Shown piece after piece: positions 1-7,274 of a DNA stretch of 64,000 nt. This stretch comes from Poriferisodalis sp965208895 (GTDB taxonomy: Bacteria > Actinomycetota > Acidimicrobiia > Acidimicrobiales > Poriferisodalaceae), in contig NZ_OZ242363.1 in the NCBI RefSeq assembly GCF_965208895.1, positions 3,658,001-3,722,000 on the forward strand, written 5' to 3'. The notes beneath the pieces were generated by a model that was not told where the DNA came from, ran no database searches, and worked only from the letters and a program-made list of their open reading frames with translations. Made by a program: the position numbers and the translations under genes. Each line of letters begins with the position of its first letter. Within the stretch, counting starts at the first letter, position 1.

Positions 1-670
1 ACTGCAAGGCTGTGGTTCCGCAGCCCGCTGGCGGGGGTGTGACGTTCGGCACACCGTCGGAGCCGTAGGTATGGAGCGCGTCTCGCGTCGCGCTCGCCCA
101 ATCGCCGCAAGGATCCTTGCTGCCTGTCCCGGTGCCGGTCCCGGTCCCGGTCCTGGTCCCGGTGCCTGTTCCTGTTCCTGTTCCGGCGTCGGTGCTGTCC
201 GGTTCGGTGCTGTCGGTGTCGGTGCTGTCGGGTTCGGTGCTGTCGGTGTCGGTGCTGTCCGGCTCGGTTTCTTCCGGCTCGGTCTCAGCGGCCTTGCGCT
301 TGCGCTCAGCCTCTTTCTCTCGTTCGTCGTCGTTGTTGCCGTCGTCGCCGTCGTTGTCGGGCGGCGGGGGGTAGCAGTTGTTGGGGGGTGTGCCGGTCAT
401 ACCTGGGGGGCACACAGACTGGGTCGCCGGGGGGATGGGGTAGCAGTTCGGGTAGGTGCCGGTCATGCCTGCGCCGCATCTGTGGACGTGGCTGACGTTG
501 ACGGTCTCGGTCCAGCACTGCTGTCCGGCGAATGGGTCATAGGAGCAACGCTGCTTGGTGGTGGTCTGGCTGTGCGCTGCTGCGGGTTGCTGCGGGTTGG
601 GCGACCACGGCGAGCGTGGATGCGGCAACGAGCAGCGCGCACAGCGCCGACCAGAACAGCTAACCCGCAT
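1..670 (-). pseudogene. Exported Cys-rich family protein, copy A: damaged signal peptide, cut by window edge
   Basis: Read leftward, this matches the front of the families at 1196-2272, 4710-6059 and 50043-51332: the QRCSYDPFAGQQC block, two Cys modules ending NCYP, an acidic linker with TEPEE and TEPDS/TDTDS units, a Gly-Thr dipeptide run, and the DPCGDW block also present in the 50043 copy. The hydrophobic signal peptide is still spelled in the DNA, but a 10-bp tandem duplication at about 577-597 puts it in another frame, and the usual MTKKFTA start is replaced. The only in-frame ATG (670) gives a basic, non-hydrophobic N-terminus, so export is probably lost. The 3' end lies outside the window. 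I call it a pseudogene; a cytoplasmic variant cannot be excluded. Confidence 0.7.
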
Positions 671-779
671 AGTTACTGGGGAATCTGGCAAGCCGTGTCA
701 CTTGGTTGTCACTTCTGAAGAGGGTTGCAGAACGCCTCAAAGAAGCCCACTTGCCCAAGCCCTAGGTCTGGGGAAGTGG

Positions 780-827
780 GGAACAAACGACAACGGCACC
801 CGGCCAGCACAACGCCGACCGGGTGCC
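780..827 (-). terminator. Module terminator hairpin, copy 1
   Basis: A 9-bp perfect stem (795-803 with 819-827) is followed, in the leftward direction, by a T-rich tract. It lies just after the small membrane gene at 843-1172. The same hairpin and tail occur after the equivalent genes at 6479-6530 and 52053-52105, so it travels with the module. Confidence 0.75.
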
Positions 828-842
828 CGCCGTCTCGCAAGA

Positions 843-1172
843 TCAACCTTCGGGCCGCTGGCCTGCCTCCGCAATAGCGGCATCGCGTCGGCTGCCGCCA
901 AGGCTGACCGGACTTTTCTCCGCTTGCAACACCTCTGAGGCGCTCCACTTGGTCTTGGTGCGTCGCCGGTACCAGATGACCTGAGCTGCGAAACAGACCA
1001 ACAGGATGGCAATGCCGACCAATCCGCACTGCCAAGCCGGGAATCGCTCCGAAATAAGAAGCACGATGTAGATCCCGATCGGCACATCAAGCACCGCCAG
1101 ACCGACCCAGCGTTCGGTGTTGTCCCGCGGCTTCATCCAAGTCAGCCAAGTCAACCACTTCGCGAGGCTCAC
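843..1172 (-). CDS. Small two-helix membrane protein of module B
   Basis: A 109-residue protein with no recognisable family. Two hydrophobic helices (about residues 22-40 and 46-65) are separated by a short loop and followed by a basic YRRRTKTK stop-transfer stretch. I chose GTG 1172 because it lies exactly 6 nt after a TACAAT -10 box, the leaderless layout used by its relatives; an ATG at 1199 overlapping the stop of the preceding gene (ATGA) is the alternative and would allow translational coupling. It follows the exported protein at 1196-2272 and is closed by the module terminator. By position and topology it could be a membrane immunity or anchoring partner of that protein; this is inference. 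Confidence 0.65.
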   Translation of the reverse strand: MSLAKWLTWLTWMKPRDNTERWVGLAVLDVPIGIYIVLLISERFPAWQCGLVGIAILLVCFAAQVIWYRRRTKTKWSASEVLQAEKSPVSLGGSRRDAAIAEAGQRPEG

Positions 1173-1178
1173 GGTCTG

Positions 1179-1184
1179 ATTGTA
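1179..1184 (-). promoter_or_regulatory. Leaderless -10 box (TACAAT)
   Basis: TACAAT lies 6 nt upstream of GTG 1172 on the minus strand, inside the last codons of the upstream frame. The spacing equals that of the boxes before 6113, 51356, 51773 and 52300. Confidence 0.6.
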
Positions 1185-1195
1185 GTTCATGGCGC

Positions 1196-2272
1196 TCATT
1201 CGCAGGTTCCCGTCGTCGGGGTGCCGGTGCCGTGGTGGCAAACCCATTCGTTGAGAAAGTCCGTCAGCGCGTCGACGTCGCCGGTCTTCGTAAACTCCTC
1301 TACGGCCTCGTCGTAGGCGGCGTCTGTGAACTTGCCCTGATCGCCGCCGTTCTGGTCCTTGGCGTTGTTGAGGTTCTTCTGGTCGCTCGGGTCTTGCTCG
1401 CCGCTGTCGTCGCTGCTCTCGTCGTCTTTATCGTCTCCTGACTGCGTGGGCTGTCGGTTCGCGTGACTCACAATCTCACTGACAGTGATCGATCCGCCAA
1501 ACAGAAGTATCCCGCAGACAACGGCACCGGCACCCGCGGCGAGGGCGGCCGGAGCGCACACAAGAGCCCTACCAACCCCGGTCACTGCCAATCCCGCCAG
1601 TGTCCCTTTGCTGATCGGAAACCCCGCTCGTTCCGTTTCCTCGTAGAACTTATCGAGCATTTCCTGGCGCATTTCTTCGGTGAATTCGAGTTCCTGACGA
1701 TCCGTCGTGTCACCGGGCGGCGTGCCGGGATCGCGCGCTACACCTCCGCCGTGCTGATGCCCCGGTACAGAGTGATGGCAGCCGAGCCCGTCGTGTTCAT
1801 GGGGAATGCCGCCGAACGCCACTATGTCGATGTAAGGGCATCCGATTGGCGTTGACGGTTGCTTGGGCCGGTTCGATCGCGTGCCCTTGGTTCCGGTGTC
1901 GGTGCCGCCGCCGTCGTCACTGTCGCCGCCGCAGGTGTCGCCCTTGGCAGGGTGGCAGCCGGTCCCGTCTTGGCCGCCGTTGTCGGTGCCGCCGTTGTCC
2001 TTGTCGTGGTTGCTGTTGTCGGAGGGGATGGGGTAGCAGTTCGGGTAGGTGCCGGTCGTGCCTGCGGAGCACGTCTGGGGCCTGGGGATATTTCGCTGAA
2101 CAGGAGTGTGATAGTGCCTGACGGCTTCGTTCCAGCATTGATTACCGGCGAATGGGTCATAGGCGCATCGCTTGACGGTCTGGCTGTGGGCTGCTGCGGG
2201 TTGGGCGACCACGGCGAGCGTGGATGCGGCAACGAGCAGCGCGCACAGCGCCGCGGTGAACTTCTTGGTCAT
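1196..2272 (-). CDS. Exported Cys/His-rich low-complexity protein, copy B
   Basis: A 358-residue protein. Residues 1-27 are a signal peptide with a hydrophobic core ending VAQPAAA, with probable cleavage before HSQT. A Cys block (CAYDPFAGNQC) and one module of the form CSAGTTGTYPNCYPIP follow, then a Gly/Asp/Asn-rich linker, a His-rich patch (GLGCHHSVPGHQHGGG), a charged helix, a hydrophobic stretch of about 45 residues and an acidic tail ending in a Cys. The start ATG 2272 has GGAG upstream and is shared with the 4710 copy; a longer upstream frame lacks an RBS. The front is nearly identical to copies C and D while the rear differs, like modular effectors. No enzyme domain is recognised. It is transcribed from the operator-bearing promoter at 2572-2599. 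Confidence 0.75.
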   Translation of the reverse strand: MTKKFTAALCALLVAASTLAVVAQPAAAHSQTVKRCAYDPFAGNQCWNEAVRHYHTPVQRNIPRPQTCSAGTTGTYPNCYPIPSDNSNHDKDNGGTDNGGQDGTGCHPAKGDTCGGDSDDGGGTDTGTKGTRSNRPKQPSTPIGCPYIDIVAFGGIPHEHDGLGCHHSVPGHQHGGGVARDPGTPPGDTTDRQELEFTEEMRQEMLDKFYEETERAGFPISKGTLAGLAVTGVGRALVCAPAALAAGAGAVVCGILLFGGSITVSEIVSHANRQPTQSGDDKDDESSDDSGEQDPSDQKNLNNAKDQNGGDQGKFTDAAYDEAVEEFTKTGDVDALTDFLNEWVCHHGTGTPTTGTCE

Positions 2273-2368
2273 TGGGCGGGTCTCCGGCCGATGGGTGGGC
2301 ACTGGGGTGATCCGCGGACGCGTCGCCTGTGAGGGACCCATGCAACCGGTGCCGCCCTGTGGGCCGAC

Positions 2369-2398
2369 GCGTCCGCGAATCGTTCGTTTCGCGGACGC
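2369..2398 (-). promoter_or_regulatory. Leader hairpin of copy B
   Basis: An 11-bp perfect inverted repeat with arms GCGTCCGCGAA and TTCGCGGACGC around an 8-nt loop, about 100 nt before the start codon, in a leader of about 300 nt. The identical arms occur at 4584-4613 before copy C. No T-tract follows, so it looks like a regulatory RNA hairpin or protein site rather than a terminator. Confidence 0.5.
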
Positions 2399-2571
2399 CC
2401 GGGCCGGACAGAAACGGACGGGATCGGGGTGCGGGATGTGTACGCGGCGGCGAGGGCCGCGAGAGCGCGGAAACCCAGCAACGGCGCAGGCATCAGCTCT
2501 GCGGGAGGCTCAGCGCGAGACCGGCGCATGCCACGTGCCGGTCGGTGTTGACGGACCTGTCAGGCCCGGTT

Positions 2572-2599
2572 ACTATACGAACGTATAGCGCACGCTCAA
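2572..2599 (-). promoter_or_regulatory. Promoter with palindromic operator for copy B
   Basis: On the minus strand TTGAGC is followed after 16 nt by TATAGT. A perfect dyad, CTATACG-TT-CGTATAG (2573-2588), overlaps the -10 box, the classic position for a repressor site. The same arrangement precedes copy C (4383-4410). Confidence 0.6.
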
Positions 2600-2872
2600 G
2601 AACAGCCTCTGACCAGCGGTTTCGGCCGAAATGCGGGGTCCGGGGTTTAGACCTATGCAAGGATCGCTGCCCGAATGTCGCATCCGACAAACAGCGAGAT
2701 TCAGCGAGATGCCACCACAACGACGGTTTCCCGAGTCCCCACGAAGGTCGACAACACCGCAGAACAGCACTCGGCTGTCGGAATCAGCCTCGAATGGCAG
2801 CCTCGGTCCCGCGGGGCCTGTGTAGGTGGCTGGCCGAGCGGTCGGTTCGCGGGAGGTTCGTGTGTGCGCGTG

Positions 2873-3320
2873 ATGCGGGCGCCGCCAGTACTTCGCTGGC
2901 GCGGCGATCTTTGTGGCGATTGTCGTCTGCCCGATACTGCTGATGGTTCTGAAGCGGTCTACAGGTGGCGCTCGCGGCGGTACTTCAGCCGTGCTCGCAG
3001 GCCGATCCAGCCGATGGCCGCGAACGGCGTTGCGGCGGCGAAGCTCACATAGAAGTCAAAGCCGGCTAACAGCCGGAACAGGAACGCGGCGACGACGAAC
3101 GGGATCGTCACATAGAACGCCTGAGCTTGGCGCTCTCTCGCGTAGCGCGACGTGAAGTCAGGCCGCCACCACGACGGCAACTCCGATTCCTCGGTCATGA
3201 TGCGACGGTCCCCGATGCCCAGAGCTCTGCATGCACAGCGGGGAAGCCTGCGGCTGCTCTCGGCGCTTGCACTGTCCGGTTGTCGCGGGCGGGCCGGCGA
3301 GCCGCCTGACGGGGCGGCGT
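2873..3320. repeat. 448-bp inverted repeat, left copy
   Basis: Matches the reverse complement of 7920-8367 almost perfectly (one mismatch noticed, at the AGTACT/AGCACT position). Both copies carry the same 79-residue reading frame. Together they bracket 4.6 kb containing exported-protein copy C and IS fragments. Confidence 0.85.
2959..3198 (-). CDS. Small two-helix membrane protein (79 aa), left copy
   Basis: A 79-residue protein, identical to the one at 8042-8281 because it lies in the inverted repeat, and related to 3606-3926. An N-terminal WWRPDF motif and basic patch precede two hydrophobic helices (about residues 27-45 and 50-67), and the C-terminus is basic (LKYRRERHL). ATG 3198 lies 6 nt after GACCGT, a weak leaderless -10 box. 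Function unknown; topology resembles the small partners of the exported-protein modules. Confidence 0.6.
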   Translation of the reverse strand: MTEESELPSWWRPDFTSRYARERQAQAFYVTIPFVVAAFLFRLLAGFDFYVSFAAATPFAAIGWIGLRARLKYRRERHL

Positions 3321-3545
3321 GCTGGTGGACGCGGGAGATGGCGGCGTGTCACGGTGTGGGGCAAGGACATCGTGGCGAGCACTTGGCGCGAGGATGGGGC
3401 TGCGCCCGTGGCGCACCGACATCTTCAAGGTGTCGGGCGACCCCGACTTCGAGGCCAAGCTCGACGACGTGGTCGGCCTGTACCTGGACCCGCCCGAGCG
3501 GGCGGCGGTGTTCAGCTTCGACCAAGGGACCCAGACCCAAGCCTT
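3321..3545 (+). pseudogene. IS630-type transposase fragment
   Basis: One frame reads LRPWRTDIFKVSGDPDFEAK followed by DDVVGLYLDPPERAAVFS, which matches the segment of IS630-family transposases just before and at the first catalytic Asp (usual text: VVGLYLDPPEKAVVLCVDEKSQ). The helix-turn-helix region before it and the rest of the DDE domain after it are missing. In the fragment the position of the catalytic D is F-D-Q-G-T-Q, so the motif has also drifted. Confidence 0.7.
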
Positions 3546-3593
3546 GGGCTCACGGCTTAGTGTCCTGAGTGGGGGTGGCTGTCAACAGCGCGG

Positions 3594-3599
3594 TAGCGT
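3594..3599 (+). promoter_or_regulatory. Leaderless -10 box (TAGCGT)
   Basis: TAGCGT lies exactly 6 nt before GTG 3606, which fixes that start. Confidence 0.55.
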
Positions 3600-3605
3600 C
3601 GGCCC

Positions 3606-3926
3606 GTGAGTTCAGAGCCGGGCACGCGGTCATGGCGACCGAACAGGGACCCAGATCCAGTGCAGCCGCTGGAGCTGATGGAGCCGATCCGTCCGTGGTG
3701 GCAGGGGGATGGTGCTTCAGTGCCGCCGCTGGAGCTGAGGGAGCGGATGGCTTGGGCGTGTTACGTGATCGTGCCGTTCTTGATCGGCAGTTTCCTGTTC
3801 CGCGTGCTCGGAGGCTTTGGCTATGTCGCCAGCCTGCTCGCAATGGCACCGATCGCTGCGCTGGGCTGCTTCCCAGTCCTCGCCCGGCTGAGGCGGCTGC
3901 GCGCCAAGCACGAGCGGCCTCAGTAG
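3606..3926 (+). CDS. Small two-helix membrane protein (106 aa)
   Basis: A 106-residue relative of the 79-aa proteins at 2959-3198 and 8042-8281. Shared features are a WW pair near the start, a RER patch, two helices (about residues 48-67 and 71-89; IVPFLIGSFLFRVLGGFGY aligns with IPFVVAAFLFRLLAGFDFY) and a basic tail. It has about 27 extra N-terminal residues with a short internal duplication around QPLELMEP and VPPLELRE. GTG is taken as start from the leaderless -10 box. It follows an IS630 relic and has no partner gene in the same direction. Function unknown. Confidence 0.6.
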   Translation: MSSEPGTRSWRPNRDPDPVQPLELMEPIRPWWQGDGASVPPLELRERMAWACYVIVPFLIGSFLFRVLGGFGYVASLLAMAPIAALGCFPVLARLRRLRAKHERPQ

Positions 3927-4382
3927 ACCGCCTGCGCGCGTCTCGCTGCCGAAACGCGCCGATCGCACTCCAAAGCGGCGCACGCCACCGTTCGGGGCCG
4001 CTCTGCGCACCATGGCACCGACCCAGTGAGCGCAGCGCTCCGGCGGCGGCCGTAGAGCAGGTCTCGCCGCACCACCCCGGACGCGTCAACGCGCCGCTCG
4101 CTGAGTGCTGAGCGGGCACCAACCGGCATGCGCCCCAGGCCGAGCGCAGGCGCGCGATGGTGCGACGGACAGCTCCCTGACACTGCTATTCGGGGCTGAT
4201 TCCGCTTGTGGGCGCGGTCCTGCGGCGTTGCCGACGTTCTGGGGGAGCCCGGAATGCACAGTTGTGATGACATCCCGCTGAGTCTCGTTGCCTCTCGGGG
4301 GTGATATCCGGGCTGTAGTGCCTGGCCGATGCCGGGATCCGGACCCCGCACCTCGGCCGAAACCGCTGGTCAGAGGCTGTTC

Positions 4383-4410
4383 TTGAGCGTGCGCTATACG
4401 TTCGTATAGT
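4383..4410 (+). promoter_or_regulatory. Promoter with palindromic operator for copy C
   Basis: TTGAGC (4383-4388), a 16-nt spacer and TATAGT (4405-4410). The dyad CTATACGTTCGTATAG (4394-4409) covers the spacer end and the -10 box. The predicted transcript start is about 4417, leaving a leader of about 290 nt before ATG 4710. Confidence 0.6.
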
Positions 4411-4583
4411 AACCGGGCCTGACAGGTCCGTCAACACCGACCGGCACGTGGCATGCGCCGGTCTCGCGCTGAGCCTCCCGCAGAGCTGATACCTGCGCCG
4501 CTGCTGGGCTTCCGCGCCCTCGCGGCCCTCGCCGCCGCGTACACATCCCGCACCCCGATCCTGTCCGTTTCTGTTCGGCTCGG

Positions 4584-4613
4584 GCGTCCGCGAAACGAAC
4601 GATTCGCGGACGC
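4584..4613 (+). promoter_or_regulatory. Leader hairpin of copy C
   Basis: The same 11-bp arms as at 2369-2398 with an 8-nt loop, about 100 nt before the start codon. Conserved arms in two copies argue for a functional RNA structure or binding site. Confidence 0.5.
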
Positions 4614-4709
4614 GTCGGCCCACAGGGCGGCACCGATTGCATGGGTCCCCCACAGGCGGCGCGTCCGCGGATCACCCCAGTGCTCACCCATCGGACGGAG
4701 ACCCGCCCA

Positions 4710-6059
4710 ATGACCAAGAAGTTCACCGCGGCGCTGTGCGCGCTGCTCGTTGCCGCATCCACGCTCGCCGTGGTCGCCCAACCCGCAGCAGCCCACAGCC
4801 AGACCACCACCAAACAGCGCTGCTCCTACGACCCATTCGCAGGCAACCAGTGCTGGACCGAGACCGTCAACGTCAGCCACACCCACGCCTGCGGGGCAGG
4901 CATGACGGGCACCTACCCGAACTGCTACCCGATCCCTCCGGCAAACCAGAACTGCGGCGCTGGCACGACGGGCACATTCCCGAACTGCTACCCCATCCCC
5001 TCCGACAACACCAACAACAATGGAGAGCAGACCGAGCCCGAAGAGACCGAGCCCGAAGAGACCGAGCCCGAAGAGACCGAGCCCGAAGAGACCGAGCCCG
5101 AAGAGACCGAGCCCGAAGAGACCGAGCCCGAAGAGACCGAGCCCGAAAGGACTGAGCCGAAGGTGTGTCGGGCGGGCACGACCGGCACCCCGCCCAACTG
5201 CAAGTCTGACAATGGCACCGGCACGACCTACACGGTCAAGCCGTGCTCGCCGTACCAAGGCTCGCTGAGGACCTACCAGCGTCACAGGCACCCCATAGGC
5301 GACAGCAGCACCGACTCGGGCTGTCACACTCAAGACGACTCGCACTGCCCCGCTGGGCACACTGAGACTGGCGGGCACGGCTCGCAGAACTGCCATGATC
5401 CCAAAGTTGAGAGTGAACTCAAGCGCATCGCCGGACTGATCCGAACCGGCACTGCCGCATCGCTCAGCGCCGCTCGCGACCTCCTCGAGAAGATCGCGAC
5501 GGACTTGGGTGAGGACGGGCTTCGAAACGCCGAGTTGAATCAGCAGCTCGGCCAAGAGATCGAGAAGCTCTGGGACAAGTTGCCCGAACCCGCGAAAGCG
5601 TTCATTACGAGCGTGGCCTGTAGCGCTTTGGTTCTGCTAGCCGCACAGACCCTCGTGGCGTCAGGGGGAACAGTGGCTCCGGCATGGGTCAAATGGACCG
5701 CAGCAACCGGTGCCAATGCGGCGTGCGCCGCCGCCTACGTGGCGCTCGTTACAGGAAGTGATGGCCCGGGCGACGGAGACGGGAACGACGACAGCGAACC
5801 CGACGACGGCGGCGACCCTGACGATGGCGGCGACAGCGGCGGCGCCGCCGCCGACGCGTCCGGTGATGCCGACGACGAGAACTCGGCGGGCAATTACTGC
5901 GGCCCGTGGACGTCGTTCGCGTTCCGGGGGCGCCCGGAACGCGGCGGGGTCACTCTGTTCGTGAATGGTGCCGCACACACCCAGTACCAAAGCAGCTACG
6001 ACAACCGAACATGGGCGGCGGCACAATGCCAAGCAGCCCTCGCCAGCCTCGACCAATGA
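4710..6059 (+). CDS. Exported Cys-rich protein with TEPEE repeats, copy C
   Basis: A 449-residue protein. The signal peptide (1-27) is the same as in copy B. It is followed by CSYDPFAGNQC, two modules of the type CGAGMTGTYPNCYPIP, nine tandem TEPEE-like pentapeptides, another Cys module, and a His/Cys-rich stretch (HCPAGHTETGGHGSQNCHD). The rear has amphipathic helices (about 230-290), a hydrophobic region (about 293-350), an Asp/Gly-rich acidic run and a terminal domain with NYCGPW and a WAAAQCQ helix. The start is set by GGAG and by identity with copy B. The small membrane gene at 6113 follows. The rear shares an LPxP-hydrophobic-Cys pattern with copy D. No known domain is recognised; a secreted or cell-surface effector with variable rear is my inference. 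Confidence 0.8.
   Translation: MTKKFTAALCALLVAASTLAVVAQPAAAHSQTTTKQRCSYDPFAGNQCWTETVNVSHTHACGAGMTGTYPNCYPIPPANQNCGAGTTGTFPNCYPIPSDNTNNNGEQTEPEETEPEETEPEETEPEETEPEETEPEETEPEETEPERTEPKVCRAGTTGTPPNCKSDNGTGTTYTVKPCSPYQGSLRTYQRHRHPIGDSSTDSGCHTQDDSHCPAGHTETGGHGSQNCHDPKVESELKRIAGLIRTGTAASLSAARDLLEKIATDLGEDGLRNAELNQQLGQEIEKLWDKLPEPAKAFITSVACSALVLLAAQTLVASGGTVAPAWVKWTAATGANAACAAAYVALVTGSDGPGDGDGNDDSEPDDGGDPDDGGDSGGAAADASGDADDENSAGNYCGPWTSFAFRGRPERGGVTLFVNGAAHTQYQSSYDNRTWAAAQCQAALASLDQ
5031..5160 (+). repeat. 15-bp minisatellite encoding TEPEE
   Basis: About nine tandem copies of a 15-bp unit (ACCGAGCCCGAAGAG), in frame, the last two diverged. Perfect repeats of this type change copy number easily while keeping the frame. 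Confidence 0.9.
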
Positions 6060-6100
6060 CCGCGCAAGATCGACCGGTTCCGCAAATGAGCGGCCCGAAC

Positions 6101-6106
6101 TACCCT
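6101..6106 (+). promoter_or_regulatory. Leaderless -10 box (TACCCT)
   Basis: TACCCT lies 6 nt before ATG 6113. The surrounding block is repeated before ATG 51356 and at the relic at 52728-52740. Confidence 0.65.
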
Positions 6107-6112
6107 GACACC

Positions 6113-6367
6113 ATGAATCCTGTCGAACCAAGGAGTCGCCGTTCTTGGCAAGTCGGGTCATTTCGGTCATTCGTAGTGCTCACAGCAGTCGGCATGGCGT
6201 CAATCTATTTGCTCCAAATGGGCGGCATTGCGGCACTAGCGACACGGGTCATAGCGCTCGCGCTGCTGGCGACCGCAGTCATGGGAGCGATGTGGTACAC
6301 CATTCGGCAGCGCAGCAGTGAGGCTGCTCGGTCTGCTGCGCGTGGGGAGCCTTCGGGCACCGACTGA
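6113..6367 (+). CDS. Small two-helix membrane protein of module C
   Basis: An 84-residue protein. A basic N-terminus (EPRSRRSW) is followed by two hydrophobic helices (about 18-36 and 39-60), then YTIRQRSSEAARSAARGE. ATG 6113 is chosen from the leaderless box; a longer start at 6056 overlaps the stop of copy C (ATGA) exactly as the alternative start does in module B. It lies between copy C and the module terminator. There is little sequence similarity to the equivalent gene in module B, although gene order, size and topology agree, which suits a fast-evolving partner protein. Function unknown. Confidence 0.65.
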   Translation: MNPVEPRSRRSWQVGSFRSFVVLTAVGMASIYLLQMGGIAALATRVIALALLATAVMGAMWYTIRQRSSEAARSAARGEPSGTD

Positions 6368-6478
6368 GTCTCTGCGCTCACGGCTTCTGTCTATGCCTGC
6401 CAGCGAGCCTCGCGGCGACGCGATGCCGCTATTGCGGAGGCACGTCAGCAGCTCGAAGGCTGATCTTGCGAGACAGCG

Positions 6479-6530
6479 GGCGCCCGGTCGGCGTTGTGCT
6501 GGCCGGGTGCCGTTGTCTCTTGTCCCCACT
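6479..6530 (+). terminator. Module terminator hairpin, copy 2
   Basis: Stem 6479-6487 with 6503-6511 (one G-U pair), followed by a T-rich tail. It is the same element as at 780-827 and 52053-52105. Its downstream conserved sequence is interrupted at a CTAG by the MITE at 6540. Confidence 0.75.
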
Positions 6531-6539
6531 TCCCCGGAC

Positions 6540-6647
6540 CTAGGAGACTGCTGATTTATTCGGTTTCGGCACCTACGGCAAGTCTCTGACCTGCGGTTTT
6601 GCTCGGGCCAAAGGGGTGATCCGGGAATTGCTCAGCAGTCTCCTAGA
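6540..6647. mobile_element. MITE-like element 1 (108 bp)
   Basis: Perfect 15-bp terminal inverted repeats (CTAGGAGACTGCTGA at the left, its complement at the right) enclose 78 bp without coding capacity. The left flank matches the unoccupied site downstream of terminator copy 1, where the same CTAG is intact, so CTAG looks like the target. A related 106-bp element sits at 38286-38391. Confidence 0.75.
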
Positions 6648-6664
6648 TGGTTAGTTCCAAGGGG

Positions 6665-7210
6665 TTAGTGGTCGTAGGCGATGAGTGAGCGTGCGGGGCC
6701 GGGCCGTCGGGTGGTCTGGTTGTGCCAGATGGCGGCGGTGAGGGCGAGCAGGCGGGTGGCGATGCGTGCTGCGACGCCGGTGCGGGTGCGTGCTTTGTGG
6801 CGTTCGAGGGCGGGTTGGCCTTTGAGGGCCCGGTTGATCGATTCGATGATCTGGCGCCAGGGCCGCAGGAACCTGGCGCCGGGCCGCGGGGCCTCGGTTC
6901 GGGTGGCGGGCCGTATGAGGGTGATGCCGGCGTCTTTGAGGCCGGTTTCGAACGTTTCGGAGCGGTAGCGGTTGTCGGCGATGAGGGTCTGGCCCGCTCG
7001 GGCGATCTGGGCGGTGGCGATCATGTCGGCGCAGACTTCGCGTTCGTCGGCTTTCGCGCCGGCCACCGCGTAGGCGATCGGCAGTCCTGCGGGGGTGGCG
7101 ACCAGGTGCAGCCGCAGGCCCCAGAAGTACCGCGAATGCGACGCGCAGTACCCGTATTCGGCCCATCCGGCGAGGTTCGATCGTTTTTGGGTCTCGCGGC
7201 TTCGGCCGCA
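6665..7210 (-). pseudogene. IS982-type transposase, 5'-truncated
   Basis: The readable part begins at PIECGRSRETQKRSNLAGWA and runs through FWGLRLHLVATPAGLPIAYA, a conserved LIADNRYRS block around the second catalytic Asp, and IIESINRALKG around the catalytic Glu, to a stop at 6665. These are the central and C-terminal DDE blocks of IS982-type transposases. About 110 N-terminal residues including the first catalytic Asp are missing, cut off by the IS3 end at about 7226. Not functional. Confidence 0.75.
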
Positions 7211-7274
7211 CTCGATAGGGGTGGTGAATCGCCCCGAGTTTCGTGGAGGCTCTGTTCCTTGAGAGGATGGAGCG

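Larger units (their letters stand above)
2273..2830. repeat. Left arm of inverted duplication upstream of copy B
   Basis: This region is an inverted copy of 4180-4709. The 370 bp nearest the genes (promoter and leader) are very similar; the outer 170 bp are recognisably related but strongly diverged. No gene is convincing inside it. It shows that copies B and C arose by duplication of a whole promoter-gene unit in opposite orientation. Confidence 0.75.
4180..4709. repeat. Right arm of inverted duplication upstream of copy C
   Basis: Inverted counterpart of 2273-2830. It holds the promoter, operator and long leader of copy C; nothing in it looks coding. The stretch 3927-4179 to its left has no recognisable feature. 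Confidence 0.75.

Noticed and set aside
71..718. A 215-codon plus-strand frame rich in Gly, Val and Ala
   Set aside because: Antisense of exported-protein copy A, whose minus-strand Cys modules match three paralogues.
2573..2588. lox-like recombination site at CTATACGAACGTATAG
   Set aside because: The dyad resembles half-sites of tyrosine or serine recombinases, but it sits exactly over a good -10 box in both copies, so an operator is the simpler reading.
5031..5160. Possible CRISPR array in the 15-bp repeats
   Set aside because: No spacers: the units are directly adjacent, in frame, and encode TEPEE. The same applies to 50380-50569.
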